Source of the DNA: an uncultured Lachnospiraceae bacterium
Lineage (GTDB): Bacteria > Bacillota > Clostridia > Lachnospirales > Lachnospiraceae
NCBI GenBank assembly: GCA_910579645.1
Contig: CAJTVK010000029.1
Coordinates: 1-38,174 of the forward strand
Length of the DNA stretch: 38,174 bases
Direction: 5' to 3'
A model generated the notes under the pieces. The model ran no database searches and was not told the origin of the DNA. It was given only the letters and a program-made list of their open reading frames with translations. Positions within the stretch are counted from its first letter, which is position 1. The number at the start of each line of letters is the position of its first letter. Of this stretch, positions 1 to 8,248 are shown in pieces. Both the position numbers and the translations under genes were made by a program.

Positions 1-52
1 CAAACGCAGCGGTACTAAGGCACTAAAATACAGTGCCTAAGTACCGGCGTTT
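1..52 (+). terminator. Hairpin with T-run; member of a CGGTAC hairpin family
   Basis: Arms at 10-24 and 32-46 pair over 15 bp with one mismatch and a 7-nt loop. The flanks CAAACGC and GCGTTTTT extend the stem across a two-base bulge, and a T5 run follows on the plus strand. It would therefore work as an intrinsic terminator for a plus-strand gene lying left of the window. The first 15 bases are identical to the minus-strand copy at 35643-35657, so it also belongs to a dispersed hairpin family. Terminator function is inferred. Confidence 0.5.
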
Positions 53-215
53 TTCAAAGGTCCGAGTAAAAAACATCATTCCGGAAGCAGGCTGCGGCTG
101 GACTTAATGACATTGGGGCTGAACCGTTACCATCTTCCCTTTTCTTTCTGCATCCCTTTGTTCGGATTTGATGCGGTTCCGTCCGTTTCGCTTTTCTTAC
201 AAGCTTTTCGCCCCG

Positions 216-1379
216 TCACAGCATAAACGAACGGATCACTTTCCACACATAATCCCGATAACCGGCCTTCTCCACGGACTTCGCGGCCACAATGGACACG
301 CCCCCGATTCTCTGTCCGTCCAGCTTATAGACCGCTTCCCCTACCGCCTGCCCCTCCGCAACGGGAGCCTCCACAAGTTCCGGCAAGGTAATGGTTTCCT
401 CTATCTGGGACAGATTGCTTCCCTTCGTATCCAGATAACGGAACTCCCCTGCAAAGCTTAAGTTCACTTCATCGTCCACCCCGCCTTTTACCGATAAGGA
501 CGGCAAAGGCTCCGTATTTTCATCCACATAGACGTTGCTCACACTGTAGCCGAAATTCAGCAGCGCTATGGCATCCTGAAACCGTACTTTATTGTCCGGT
601 GCAGCCATCACCACGGCAATCAAATCAATGCCGTCCTTGCTGGCCGTGGCAGACAGGCAATATTTAGCCTTGCTGGTAGAACCCGTCTTCAGCCCGGTAG
701 CCCATTCATACTGCTTCAGCAGCTTATTCGTGCTGGACAGCGTAAAATTTGTAGTTCCCTGCCTTGTGACATGGGTAATGTCCTCCATCCATATTTTCGT
801 ATAATTATATACTTCCGGATGCTTCGTCACCAATTCCCGGGACATAATTGCCACATCCCTTGCCGTTGTATAATGCCCGTCGGAATCCGTCAGCCCGCAG
901 CAATCCTCAAAATGAGTATTGTCCATCCGCAGTTCTTCCGCTTTCTGATTCATCAGCGCCACAAACTCTTCCTCACTTCCCGCAATATACTCCGCCACCG
1001 CCACACAGGCATCGTTTCCCGAAGCTACGGCAATGCACTTTATCATGGTATCCAGTGTCTGCACTTCCCCTTCCTCCAGAAAGACCTGCGAACCGCCCAT
1101 GGACTTAGCATAAGAGCTTGTAATCACTTCATCCTCCAAATGTATCCTCCCCGTATCCAAATGGTCAAAAATCAGCAGCAACGTCATGATTTTTGTAATG
1201 CTTGCCGGGCTTCTCCTCACATCCGCATCTTTCTCGCACACAAGCTGCCCCGTAGAAGCTTCCACCACTATATAAGAAGGCGCTGACACCTCCGGAGCCG
1301 CCTGCACACACAATACAGAAACAAGAGCCAGATAAACACTGCCTATCCAGCCAACCGCAACTCTTACCAATCTTTTCAC
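216..1379 (-). CDS. D-alanyl-D-alanine carboxypeptidase, DacF/PBP5 type (peptidase S11)
   Basis: This is a penicillin-binding serine D,D-carboxypeptidase that removes the terminal D-Ala from peptidoglycan stem peptides outside the cytoplasmic membrane. All three active-site motifs are present: SITK (about residues 60-63), SGN (120-122) and KTG (231-233). A hydrophobic signal segment occupies residues 7-27. The C-terminus ends in a basic, aromatic stretch that could lie against the membrane. The start is taken as GTG at 1379, because GGGAG lies 8 nt upstream; the upstream GTG at 1388 would sit only 1 nt from that site. The 387-residue length suits the family. A TATAAT at 1409-1414 may be the -10 of its promoter, but no good -35 is visible. 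The gene is monocistronic here, with a terminator of the upstream gene in between. No obvious terminator was seen in the 215 bases downstream. Family assignment is firm; the exact paralogue (dacA, dacB or dacF) is not. Confidence 0.93.
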   Translation of the reverse strand: MKRLVRVAVGWIGSVYLALVSVLCVQAAPEVSAPSYIVVEASTGQLVCEKDADVRRSPASITKIMTLLLIFDHLDTGRIHLEDEVITSSYAKSMGGSQVFLEEGEVQTLDTMIKCIAVASGNDACVAVAEYIAGSEEEFVALMNQKAEELRMDNTHFEDCCGLTDSDGHYTTARDVAIMSRELVTKHPEVYNYTKIWMEDITHVTRQGTTNFTLSSTNKLLKQYEWATGLKTGSTSKAKYCLSATASKDGIDLIAVVMAAPDNKVRFQDAIALLNFGYSVSNVYVDENTEPLPSLSVKGGVDDEVNLSFAGEFRYLDTKGSNLSQIEETITLPELVEAPVAEGQAVGEAVYKLDGQRIGGVSIVAAKSVEKAGYRDYVWKVIRSFML

Positions 1380-1422
1380 CTTGCACACTCCCGTCTATGT
1401 GTTCTACTATTATAAATATAAA

Positions 1423-1448
1423 AAAACGGCTCACATTAGAACCGTTTT
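1423..1448 (-). terminator. Intrinsic terminator of the CmpB-type gene
   Basis: On the minus strand a 10-bp stem (one G-T pair, 6-nt loop) ends in a run of T residues within TTTTTTTATATTT. It begins 12 bases after the stop of the CmpB-type gene. Confidence 0.8.
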
Positions 1449-1459
1449 CCTATCATTAG

Positions 1460-2053
1460 TCAATACCACCGCGCCTTAAAATTTTCATACCGATCCATCA
1501 GCTTATCCTTCTTCTCCTTCAGGTCAACATGAAAGATATTCATCAGCTGAATCATATAATCCACCGTCACCACTGCCAAAATCAGACTGCAGATCTTGCT
1601 TCCCAACGAGAAACTCCATCCGTCTATAAATGCCATCACCTTGGAATGCAGGAACAGAATAATTATCACCGCATAAAACCCCCAGGCAATCGTGCTTTCC
1701 AGACAGACAATGCCCTTATAATTATATGGCTTGTCATTATAATCCCACCAGACCTCGCCAAACAGCCGAAGCATCAGTTTCCCCACCAAAAACTCAAACA
1801 TCGTCGCCGTAACCGCCCCTGCCAGATACAGCCAGAACACATGCGCCTGCAGCGGACTCAGCACCAAATACCCAACTACCGCACCGAATCCATAAATCGG
1901 GCAGAACGGGCTTTTTGCAAAACCGCGATTGGTAATCTTCCGGTTGCAGACGGACATATAAATCGATTCCACTCCCCATCCGATTACGCTATAAATAATA
2001 AATGCAGATACAAGATGATAGACATCCGTCCCAAAAATTTCTTTTGTCCACAT
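1460..2053 (-). CDS. Putative ABC-transporter type IV / CmpB-family membrane protein
   Basis: This is an integral membrane protein of 197 residues with about five hydrophobic segments (roughly residues 12-30, 53-70, 72-95, 117-137 and 150-170). It carries the family pattern GFAKSPFCPIYGFGAV near residues 44-59, typical of the Firmicutes family annotated as putative ABC-transporter type IV (PF06541, formerly DUF1113). Its biochemical role is not established; 'transporter' is a family label, as no ATPase partner is adjacent. The charged C-terminal tail (about 175-197) is probably cytoplasmic. The start is supported by GGGGGGAGG ending 3 nt before ATG. The gene stands alone between the S21 terminator and its own terminator. 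Its leader contains a possible three-way-junction RNA (2102-2154). Confidence 0.85.
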   Translation of the reverse strand: MWTKEIFGTDVYHLVSAFIIYSVIGWGVESIYMSVCNRKITNRGFAKSPFCPIYGFGAVVGYLVLSPLQAHVFWLYLAGAVTATMFEFLVGKLMLRLFGEVWWDYNDKPYNYKGIVCLESTIAWGFYAVIIILFLHSKVMAFIDGWSFSLGSKICSLILAVVTVDYMIQLMNIFHVDLKEKKDKLMDRYENFKARWY

Positions 2054-2101
2054 AATCCTCCCCCCCTGCTCCTATCTGCTCCATACTACATAATCCCCGC
2101 C

Positions 2102-2154
2102 GGCAATCGGCAGCCCTGCCGTCAGCAGCGGAACATTCCGCCTGGCCCATTGCC
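2102..2154 (-). promoter_or_regulatory. Possible structured leader RNA (three-way junction)
   Basis: On the minus strand, GGCAAT (2149-2154) pairs with ATTGCC (2102-2107). Between them lie two compact hairpins, at 2128-2141 (GCGGA stem) and 2108-2121 (CGGCA stem), each with a 4-nt loop. The segment is GC-rich in an AT-rich intergenic region and ends about 50 nt before the CmpB-type start codon. It does not match a riboswitch class I can name. Function is inferred from fold alone. Confidence 0.35.
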
Positions 2155-2204
2155 CATGGAAATTACTCATACACCATCATTATTTCATAACATAATATAA
2201 CAAA

Positions 2205-2227
2205 ATCCCTGATATATAATCAGGGAT
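2205..2227 (-). terminator. Intrinsic terminator of rpsU
   Basis: A perfect 8-bp stem ATCCCTGA/TCAGGGAT with a 7-nt loop is followed on the minus strand by TTTGTTATATT. It starts 18 bases after the rpsU stop. Confidence 0.8.
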
Positions 2228-2244
2228 CTGTCATACATAAAATT

Positions 2245-2421
2245 TTAATTATATTTACGTTTTCTTGCTGCTTCAGACTTCTTTTTGCGCTTAACGCTTG
2301 GCTTTTCGTAATGCTCTCTTTTACGAATCTCCTGCTGAATACCTGCTTTTGCACAGCTTCGTTTGAAACGGCGCAAAGCACTATCCAAAGTCTCGTTTTC
2401 TTTTACGATAACATTTGACAT
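2245..2421 (-). CDS. rpsU: 30S ribosomal protein S21
   Basis: This is a 58-residue basic protein of the small ribosomal subunit, needed for efficient initiation on natural mRNAs. The product starts MSNVIVKENETLDSALRRFK and ends in a Lys/Arg-rich tail (KKKSEAARKRKYN), which is the S21 pattern, including the RRFKRSCAKAGI core. It is too short to stand out by length, so the call rests on direct translation. An AGGGAGGT Shine-Dalgarno lies about 9 nt before ATG. The gene has its own strong promoter (2526-2553), a leader of about 100 nt and its own terminator, so it is transcribed alone. Confidence 0.97.
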   Translation of the reverse strand: MSNVIVKENETLDSALRRFKRSCAKAGIQQEIRKREHYEKPSVKRKKKSEAARKRKYN

Positions 2422-2497
2422 CTCACACCCGACCTCCCTTCAGTCCCTCCAAGTATCTTGACTGATTGGGTTTATTCTATTTCTCGTACATACAGTG

Positions 2498-2568
2498 AAT
2501 TCACGAATCATCATGCACTTTAATTATTATACCACATTTTTCTATGCAGTCAACCCATTTCGTGAATT
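2498..2568. promoter_or_regulatory. 10-bp inverted repeat flanking the rpsU promoter
   Basis: AATTCACGAA at 2498-2507 is the exact reverse complement of TTCGTGAATT at 2559-2568. The two arms bracket the rpsU -10 and -35 boxes. The left arm overlaps a second palindrome, GTGAATTCAC (2495-2504). This could be a pair of operator half-sites or chance; no regulator is identified. Confidence 0.25.
2526..2553 (-). promoter_or_regulatory. Promoter of rpsU
   Basis: Minus-strand TTGACT (2548-2553) and a perfect TATAAT (2526-2531) are separated by 16 bp, giving a sigma-A type promoter about 105 nt upstream of the rpsU start codon. Confidence 0.8.
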
Positions 2569-2607
2569 TTTATATCAAACTTTTTTATGTCAATTCCGCA
2601 AACCAAT

Positions 2608-2658
2608 CGAAGATTAATTTTAAGTAAAAATTGGTTTTAAGCAAAGATTGGTTTTAAG
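2608..2658. repeat. Three tandem 17-bp repeats downstream of alaS
   Basis: Units at 2608-2624, 2625-2641 and 2642-2658 follow the pattern NNAANATTNNTTTTAAG. The second and third units share 14 of 17 bases and the first is more diverged. They sit between the alaS stop and the rpsU promoter. No function is evident; they could arise by slippage or be a protein-binding array. Confidence 0.75.
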
Positions 2659-2698
2659 CGGCTGCTTGGCACGTTACCCGCGAGAATCAACGGGCGTG

Positions 2699-5338
2699 TC
2701 AGTTCAGCTGTCCTTCCAACACATGAACCGCTTCTGCAATGGCTGCATCCATCCCCGCCGGGTTCTTGCCGCCTGCCTGTGCCATATTGGGCCGTCCGCC
2801 GCCGCCGCCGCCCACCAAGGCCGCAATGCCTTTTAACAGATTGCCTGCATGGGCGCCCTTTGCCATTGCCTCCTGCGTTGCCATGGACACCAGATTCACT
2901 TTTCCGTCTTTGTCGGACAGCAGGACGATGACGCCTTCCCCCAGCCTGCCTTTCAGCTGATCGCCCAAATCCCGCAGGCCGTTCATGTCCACGCCGGCCA
3001 CTTTTGCCGCCAGCAGCTTCACGCCCTTGACTTCCTGCACCTGATCCGTCACATCGCCCAATGCCTCTTTTGCAGCCTTGCTCTTCAGCGACTCGTTTTC
3101 TGCCTGCAATGCTTTGATTTCGGCCATCATATGCCCCAGCCGTTCCACCAGGCCCGCAGGCGTAGTCTTCACTGCCTTCGCCGCCTCCGCCATGGTCTTT
3201 TCCAGTTCCGCATAATACCGGAACACACCGTTCCCGGTCAGTGCCTCGATTCTCCTGACGCCGGCTGCCACGCCGCTTTCCGACAGAATCTTAAAGGCGG
3301 AAATCACGCCGGTATTTGCCACATGGGTACCGCCGCACAGTTCAATGGAGAAATCCCCCATCTTTACCACCCGCACCGTCTCCCCGTACTTCTCCCCGAA
3401 CAATGCCATGGCTCCGCTCTTCTTCGCTTCCTCTATGGACATCTCATTGGTTTCCACCCGTACGGATTCTGCGATCTTTTCATTTACGATAGCTTCCACT
3501 TCGGTGATTTCTTCCTCGGTCATAGCCGAGAAATGGCTGAAATCGAACCGCAGACGCTCCCCGTCCACATAGGAGCCTTTCTGTTCCACATGTGTGCCCA
3601 GCACGGTACGCAGCGCTTTCTGCAGCAAATGAGTGGCACTGTGGTTCTTGCATGTATCCGCCCGCCTTTCGGCATCCACGGTAAGAGTCACCTTATCCCC
3701 CGTCCGGAACATGCCTTTTGTCACCTCGCCGATATGCCCCACTTTGCCGCCTAACAGCTTGACGGTATCCATGACCTCAAAAACGGAATCCGCCCCGGAG
3801 ATTGTCCCATGATCCGCACACTGTCCGCCCATCGTAGCATAAAAAGGTGTTTCCTCCACAATAATCGTGCCCGTGTCGCCGTCCGCCAATGCCTCTGCCA
3901 GTTCCGTCTCCGTAGTCAGCACCGTAATCCGAGATTCGTGCACCAAGCGGTCATAGCCGACAAAACGGGTCGTGACTGCCGGGTCTATGGATTCGTATAC
4001 CGTCACGTCGGCTCCCATATAATTCGTCACCTTACGGGCGGAACGTGCCTTTTCCTTCTGTTCCTTCATGGCCTCCCCGAAGCCTGCCTCATCCACTGTG
4101 AATCCTTTTTCCCCCAAGATTTCCTTAGTCAGGTCAATGGGAAATCCGTAAGTATCATACAGCTTGAAAGCTTCTCCGCCGGCCAGTTCCTTCTGCCCCT
4201 CTTTTTCCATCACGCTTTCCATATCCGCAAGGATTGCCAGCCCCTGATCGATGGTCTTATTGAACTTGCTCTCTTCCTGTGTGAGCACATTAAAAATAAA
4301 GTCCTTCTTCTCTTCCAGTTCCGGATAACCGTCCCTGCTTCCCTCTATCACCGTATTGCTTAAATTGGCAAGGAACTGTCCCTCTATCCCGAGAGTCCTT
4401 CCGTGCCTTGCCGCCCGGCGGATAATGCGCCTCAGCACATAGCCCCTGCCCTCATTGGAAGGCATGATGCCGTCGGAAATCATGAAGGTGGCCGAGCGGA
4501 TATGGTCTGTCACAATGCGGATGGAAACATCCCACTCATATTTCTTCTTATATTCTTTGCCTGCCAGCTGACATACACGGTTACGCAGCGCCTGTATGGT
4601 ATCTATGTCAAATATGGAATCCACATCCTGCACTACCGTGGCCAGACGCTCCAAGCCCATGCCCGTATCAATATTCTTCTGCTCCAGTTCGGAATAATTC
4701 CCTTTGCCGTCGTTGTCAAACTGAGTGAATACATTATTCCACACTTCGATATAGCGGTCGCAGTCACAGCCTACCGTACATCCCGGTTTGCCGCAGCCGT
4801 ATTTTTCTCCCCGGTCATAATAAATTTCGGAACAGGGGCCGCAGGGACCGGAACCATGCTCCCAGAAATTGTCTTCTTTCCCAAAACGGAAAATCCGCTC
4901 CGGCGCAATGCCGATTTCTTCGTTCCAAATACGGAAAGCCTCGTCATCCTCCAGATAAACCGAAGGATACAGTCTGTCCGCATCCAAACCCACTGCCTCT
5001 GTCAGAAATTCCCAGCTCCAGCGGATTGCCTCATGCTTGAAATAATCACCGAAGGAAAAATTACCCAACATTTCGAAAAATGTGCCGTGACGTGCCGTTT
5101 TCCCGATATTTTCAATGTCCCCGGTACGGATGCATTTCTGACAGGTAGTCACCCTTTTCCTGGGCGGTATCTCCTGACCGGTAAAATAGGGCTTTAACGG
5201 CGCCATGCCCGAATTTATGAGAAGCAGGCTGTTGTCGTTATGGGGCACAAGCGAAAAGCTTTTCATGGCAAGATGTCCCTTGCTTTCAAAAAATTCCAAG
5301 AACATTTTTCTAAGTTCGTTTACTCCATATTGTTTCAT
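2699..5338 (-). CDS. alaS: Alanyl-tRNA synthetase
   Basis: This class II synthetase charges tRNA-Ala with alanine in the cytoplasm; at 879 residues it has the usual bacterial length. The N-terminal aminoacylation domain carries RHGTFFEMLGNFSFGDYF (83-100). The editing domain that clears mischarged Ser- and Gly-tRNA shows H566xxxH570 and C668xxxH672 (CGGTH), the metal-binding set shared with AlaX and ThrRS. A DHHA1-type C-terminal domain follows, including a glycine-rich loop (VGGGGGGRPNMAQAGG). GGAAGG lies upstream of the ATG. The gene follows glyS by 41 nt, so the two synthetases are probably co-transcribed. No T-box leader is visible upstream of either. Confidence 0.98.
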   Translation of the reverse strand: MKQYGVNELRKMFLEFFESKGHLAMKSFSLVPHNDNSLLLINSGMAPLKPYFTGQEIPPRKRVTTCQKCIRTGDIENIGKTARHGTFFEMLGNFSFGDYFKHEAIRWSWEFLTEAVGLDADRLYPSVYLEDDEAFRIWNEEIGIAPERIFRFGKEDNFWEHGSGPCGPCSEIYYDRGEKYGCGKPGCTVGCDCDRYIEVWNNVFTQFDNDGKGNYSELEQKNIDTGMGLERLATVVQDVDSIFDIDTIQALRNRVCQLAGKEYKKKYEWDVSIRIVTDHIRSATFMISDGIMPSNEGRGYVLRRIIRRAARHGRTLGIEGQFLANLSNTVIEGSRDGYPELEEKKDFIFNVLTQEESKFNKTIDQGLAILADMESVMEKEGQKELAGGEAFKLYDTYGFPIDLTKEILGEKGFTVDEAGFGEAMKEQKEKARSARKVTNYMGADVTVYESIDPAVTTRFVGYDRLVHESRITVLTTETELAEALADGDTGTIIVEETPFYATMGGQCADHGTISGADSVFEVMDTVKLLGGKVGHIGEVTKGMFRTGDKVTLTVDAERRADTCKNHSATHLLQKALRTVLGTHVEQKGSYVDGERLRFDFSHFSAMTEEEITEVEAIVNEKIAESVRVETNEMSIEEAKKSGAMALFGEKYGETVRVVKMGDFSIELCGGTHVANTGVISAFKILSESGVAAGVRRIEALTGNGVFRYYAELEKTMAEAAKAVKTTPAGLVERLGHMMAEIKALQAENESLKSKAAKEALGDVTDQVQEVKGVKLLAAKVAGVDMNGLRDLGDQLKGRLGEGVIVLLSDKDGKVNLVSMATQEAMAKGAHAGNLLKGIAALVGGGGGGRPNMAQAGGKNPAGMDAAIAEAVHVLEGQLN

Positions 5339-5379
5339 TTTATCTCAAATCCTTCCCGTATTCCATATCTTCACATACC

Positions 5380-6768
5380 TTAAAAAGTAAATTTATCCGC
5401 AAAATACGCGTCCAGACTGTCAATGGCCACTCTCTCCTGCTCCATGGAGTCGCGGAACCGCACCGTCACGCATCCGTCCGTCTCGGAGTCGAAATCATAA
5501 GTCACGCAGAAAGGCGTGCCGATTTCATCCTGCCTGCGGTACCTCTTCCCGATATTGCCCCTGTCGTCAAACTCACAATTATATTTCTTTGACAGAAGGC
5601 CGAAAATTTTCTCCGCGCCCTCGCTCAGTTTCTTGGACAACGGAAGCACCCCTATTTTAACCGGAGCCAAAGCGGGATGAAAATGCAGTACGGTACGCAT
5701 ATCCCCTTCCCCTAAATCTTCCTCGTCATACGCGCCGCAGAGCACTGCCAGAAACAGCCTCTCCACGCCCAAAGAAGGCTCTATGACATAAGGGATATAT
5801 TTTTCCCTCTTCTCGTCGTCAAAATAACTCATATCCTGCCCGGATACATTCTGGTGCTGCGTCAGGTCGTAGTCCGTCCTGTCCGCAATCCCCCAAAGTT
5901 CTCCCCATCCGAAGGGGAACAGGAACTCAATGTCGGTAGTTGCTTTGGAGTAGAAGGACAGTTCTTCCTTCTCGTGGTCACGGACTCTCATTTCCTCTTC
6001 CTTCATGCCCAGATTTTTCAGGAAATCAATGCAATACTTTTTCCAGTAGGCAAACCACTCCAAATCCGTATCCGGCTCACAGAAAAATTCCATCTCCATC
6101 TGCTCAAACTCCCTGACACGGAAAATAAAATTCCCCGGGGTAATCTCGTTCCGGAAAGATTTCCCCACCTGGCAGATGCCGAAAGGAACCTTTTTCCTGG
6201 AAGTTCTCTGTACATTCTTAAAATTGACAAAAATGCCCTGTGCCGTCTCCGGCCTTAAGTATACCGTGTTCTTGGCATCCTCCGTCACGCCTTGGAAGGT
6301 CTTGAACATCAGGTTGAACTGACGGATATCCGTAAAATTATGTTTCCCGCAGGTAGGGCACGGAATTTGATGTTCCTCTATGAAACTCTTCATCTGCTCC
6401 TGGCTCCAGCCGTCCACGGAGCCGTTCATTTCCAATCCCTTCTCTTCCGCATAATGCTCAATCAGCTGATCCGCCCGGAACCGTTCATGGCATTCCCTGC
6501 AGTCCATCAGCGGGTCGGAAAAGCTTCCCAAATGACCCGAGGCCACCCAAGTCTGGGGATTCATGAGAATGGCACAGTCCACGCCTACATTATAAGGGCT
6601 TTCCATGACAAATTTCTGCCACCATGCCTTTTTAATATTATTTTTCAATTCCACGCCAAGATTTCCGAAATCCCATGTATTTGCAAGACCTCCGTAGATT
6701 TCGGAACCGGGATAGACAAATCCCCTTGACTTCGCCAACGCCACAATTTTTTCCATTGTCTTTTCCAT
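5380..6768 (-). CDS. glyS: Glycyl-tRNA synthetase, dimeric (alpha2) type
   Basis: This is a single-chain class IIa glycyl-tRNA synthetase of 462 residues, the homodimeric form seen in many Firmicutes, eukaryotes and archaea, unlike the alpha2beta2 GlyQS enzyme. The N-terminus (KSRGFVYPGSEIYGGLANTW) and motif 2 region (FRNEITPGNFIFRVREFEQME) are diagnostic. Motif 3 appears as PSLGVERLFLAVL, and the C-terminal anticodon-binding domain begins near PALAPVKIGVLPL. Cys pairs at CRECHERF and CPTCGKHNF could bind zinc. AGGAG lies 11 nt before the chosen ATG. A stable hairpin (6805-6852) sits just upstream of the start. alaS follows closely. Confidence 0.97.
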   Translation of the reverse strand: MEKTMEKIVALAKSRGFVYPGSEIYGGLANTWDFGNLGVELKNNIKKAWWQKFVMESPYNVGVDCAILMNPQTWVASGHLGSFSDPLMDCRECHERFRADQLIEHYAEEKGLEMNGSVDGWSQEQMKSFIEEHQIPCPTCGKHNFTDIRQFNLMFKTFQGVTEDAKNTVYLRPETAQGIFVNFKNVQRTSRKKVPFGICQVGKSFRNEITPGNFIFRVREFEQMEMEFFCEPDTDLEWFAYWKKYCIDFLKNLGMKEEEMRVRDHEKEELSFYSKATTDIEFLFPFGWGELWGIADRTDYDLTQHQNVSGQDMSYFDDEKREKYIPYVIEPSLGVERLFLAVLCGAYDEEDLGEGDMRTVLHFHPALAPVKIGVLPLSKKLSEGAEKIFGLLSKKYNCEFDDRGNIGKRYRRQDEIGTPFCVTYDFDSETDGCVTVRFRDSMEQERVAIDSLDAYFADKFTF

Positions 6769-6804
6769 AATAAATGTATGCTCCTTTTTCTATATTGCAA
6801 CGAA

Positions 6805-6852
6805 ACACCCGCATGCCGGCAAAGCCTATCTGCCATGCACAAAGCCGGGTGT
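6805..6852 (-). promoter_or_regulatory. Long hairpin between the lipoprotein gene and glyS
   Basis: On the minus strand ACACCCG pairs with CGGGTGT (outer 7 bp), and GCATGGCA pairs with the TGCC-G-GCATGC side inside. A short T-containing tail (GTTTCGTT) follows. It may be a weak terminator of the lipoprotein gene or a leader structure of glyS. It lacks the conserved features of a T-box. Confidence 0.45.
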
Positions 6853-6868
6853 CCGTCAAAGCCGGTTT

Positions 6869-7513
6869 TTACTTATATACGATATAATACTTGTCCCCTG
6901 CCCCTTCTTCTCCCGACAGCCGGGCTTCGCTCCTGCCGCTGACATGCACATTGCTGCTCACATATTGAATTTTTCCGGCCACTTTCACCAGCATGGGATT
7001 TTCCGAGATAAGGATGTGCTGTTCCCCCAGCCCCAGAAGTTCCTCCCTGCCAATGGTCTTCTCCCCCTTGGCATCCTGCAAGATAACGTCCAGCGGGAAT
7101 CCTGCGCTGTCGGCTTCCGCCACGGTACCGCAGAACAGGGACTTACTGTTGTATTCATCGGTATTATATGCGGAATAGATTTCCGCGGAAGGATATATCA
7201 TCTGCAAGGTGACCTCTCCGTTCTTCTGCTCCAGTTTCCCGACGGAAACTTCCGCCTCCCCATGGCTGACGTTAAACTCCGCCACTTCGGCCAGTATCAT
7301 GTTTTTAAGGGTATCCTCCGTATAATAGTCCTTTCCGAAATCCTCCACCAGCGTCTCAACGATGCTTCCGTCCTTCTGCACTTCCAGTTCCGAAGTCACG
7401 GCTTCCGCCGCCTCCACCGTCATCTCGTCCCCGATATCCGCATCCTTTTCCCCGCAGCCCCACAATAAAAGCCCCGCCAGAAGCAGGCCGGCTGCCGATT
7501 TCATTTTACGCAT
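6869..7513 (-). CDS. Small lipoprotein of unknown function
   Basis: This is a secreted lipoprotein of 214 residues. The N-terminus MRKMKSAAGLLLAGLLLWGC gives a type II signal peptide with the lipobox ending at Cys20, so the mature protein should be anchored to the outer face of the membrane. The rest is acidic and soluble, with no catalytic motif I recognise. The start at 7513 is preferred because GGAGGG lies 8 nt upstream. An in-frame ATG at 7555 would lie at or before the expected transcription start, and an ATG at 7531 lacks an equally good site. It has its own sigma-A promoter (7559-7587). Confidence 0.8.
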   Translation of the reverse strand: MRKMKSAAGLLLAGLLLWGCGEKDADIGDEMTVEAAEAVTSELEVQKDGSIVETLVEDFGKDYYTEDTLKNMILAEVAEFNVSHGEAEVSVGKLEQKNGEVTLQMIYPSAEIYSAYNTDEYNSKSLFCGTVAEADSAGFPLDVILQDAKGEKTIGREELLGLGEQHILISENPMLVKVAGKIQYVSSNVHVSGRSEARLSGEEGAGDKYYIVYK

Positions 7514-7558
7514 TGATTCTGCCCTCCGCATCTGTGAATCTTCCTTTACATTCACACT

Positions 7559-7587
7559 ATTATATCCGACTTAGGTTGGTTTTTCAA
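7559..7587 (-). promoter_or_regulatory. Promoter of the lipoprotein gene
   Basis: TTGAAA (7582-7587) and a perfect TATAAT (7559-7564) lie 17 bp apart on the minus strand. The predicted start of transcription is near 7552, which rules against translation starting at 7555. Confidence 0.75.
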
Positions 7588-7594
7588 TATAAAA

Positions 7595-8248
7595 TTAAGA
7601 ATTTATCCCTTCCAGTATAGTCAGGCTCTTCAGTTCCCTGTCCATAAACCTCCTGCGGAACCCGTCCGCAATGGCCCGAAGCTCCGCAAGCACTTCTTCC
7701 GAAACGGTAAAGGTGTAAAGCCTCTCCACCGTGCTTTCCGTTATGTAGTTCATCGTATAAGCCGTAGAATCCAAATATTCCCTGTTCTCCGGAAGCCCCG
7801 GATATTCCCCGTTCAGCGTCAAAGCCTTGATTTCGAAGATGTATCGCACCAATTCCTTATGTAAACTTGGAAGCTGCAGCGCCCGCAGCGACTGATATAG
7901 AAGTTTCAGCATCAGCTTTTCATCATTGTTCTCCCTCGTATAATAGTCCATCACTTCCAGGAAATACATTCCGTAACACGCAGCCTCAAAATCCTCCCGA
8001 AACCCTTCGAAATAATTGAAAATATCTGTCTCTATAATATTATAAGAGGACTTTCCCTCATATAATTTAAATTCCCCGAAGGTAAAAGGCGAAGTTGCCG
8101 CCAGCAGACGGCTGTTGGGTTTCCGCGCCCCTTTGGCAAAAGCAGACACCTTGCCCCGCTCCTTTGTGAGAATCACAACGCGCCTGTCATATTCCCCGAT
8201 AGGCACCGTCTTCAAAACCATCCCTGTCAAATTTATGAATTCCTGCAT
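7595..8248 (-). CDS. recO: DNA repair protein RecO
   Basis: This is the RecF-pathway mediator, which anneals single strands and, with RecR, loads RecA onto SSB-coated gaps. The OB-fold N-terminus is clear (GMVLKTVPIGEYDRRVVILT, about residues 9-28, then KGARKPNSRLLAATSPF near 39-55). At 217 residues it is shorter than the usual 240-260. It has no CxxC zinc motif in the C-terminal part, which many RecO proteins carry. GGAGAG lies 7 nt before the ATG. The first 62 nt overlap the upstream YqzL-like gene, and era lies one gene further up, the standard Firmicutes neighbourhood. Confidence 0.93.
   Translation of the reverse strand: MQEFINLTGMVLKTVPIGEYDRRVVILTKERGKVSAFAKGARKPNSRLLAATSPFTFGEFKLYEGKSSYNIIETDIFNYFEGFREDFEAACYGMYFLEVMDYYTRENNDEKLMLKLLYQSLRALQLPSLHKELVRYIFEIKALTLNGEYPGLPENREYLDSTAYTMNYITESTVERLYTFTVSEEVLAELRAIADGFRRRFMDRELKSLTILEGINS

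Noticed and set aside
5339..6868. T-box riboswitch for the tRNA synthetase genes
   Set aside because: The upstream gaps of alaS (41 nt) and glyS (100 nt) are too short and lack the T-box consensus; only a simple hairpin is present.
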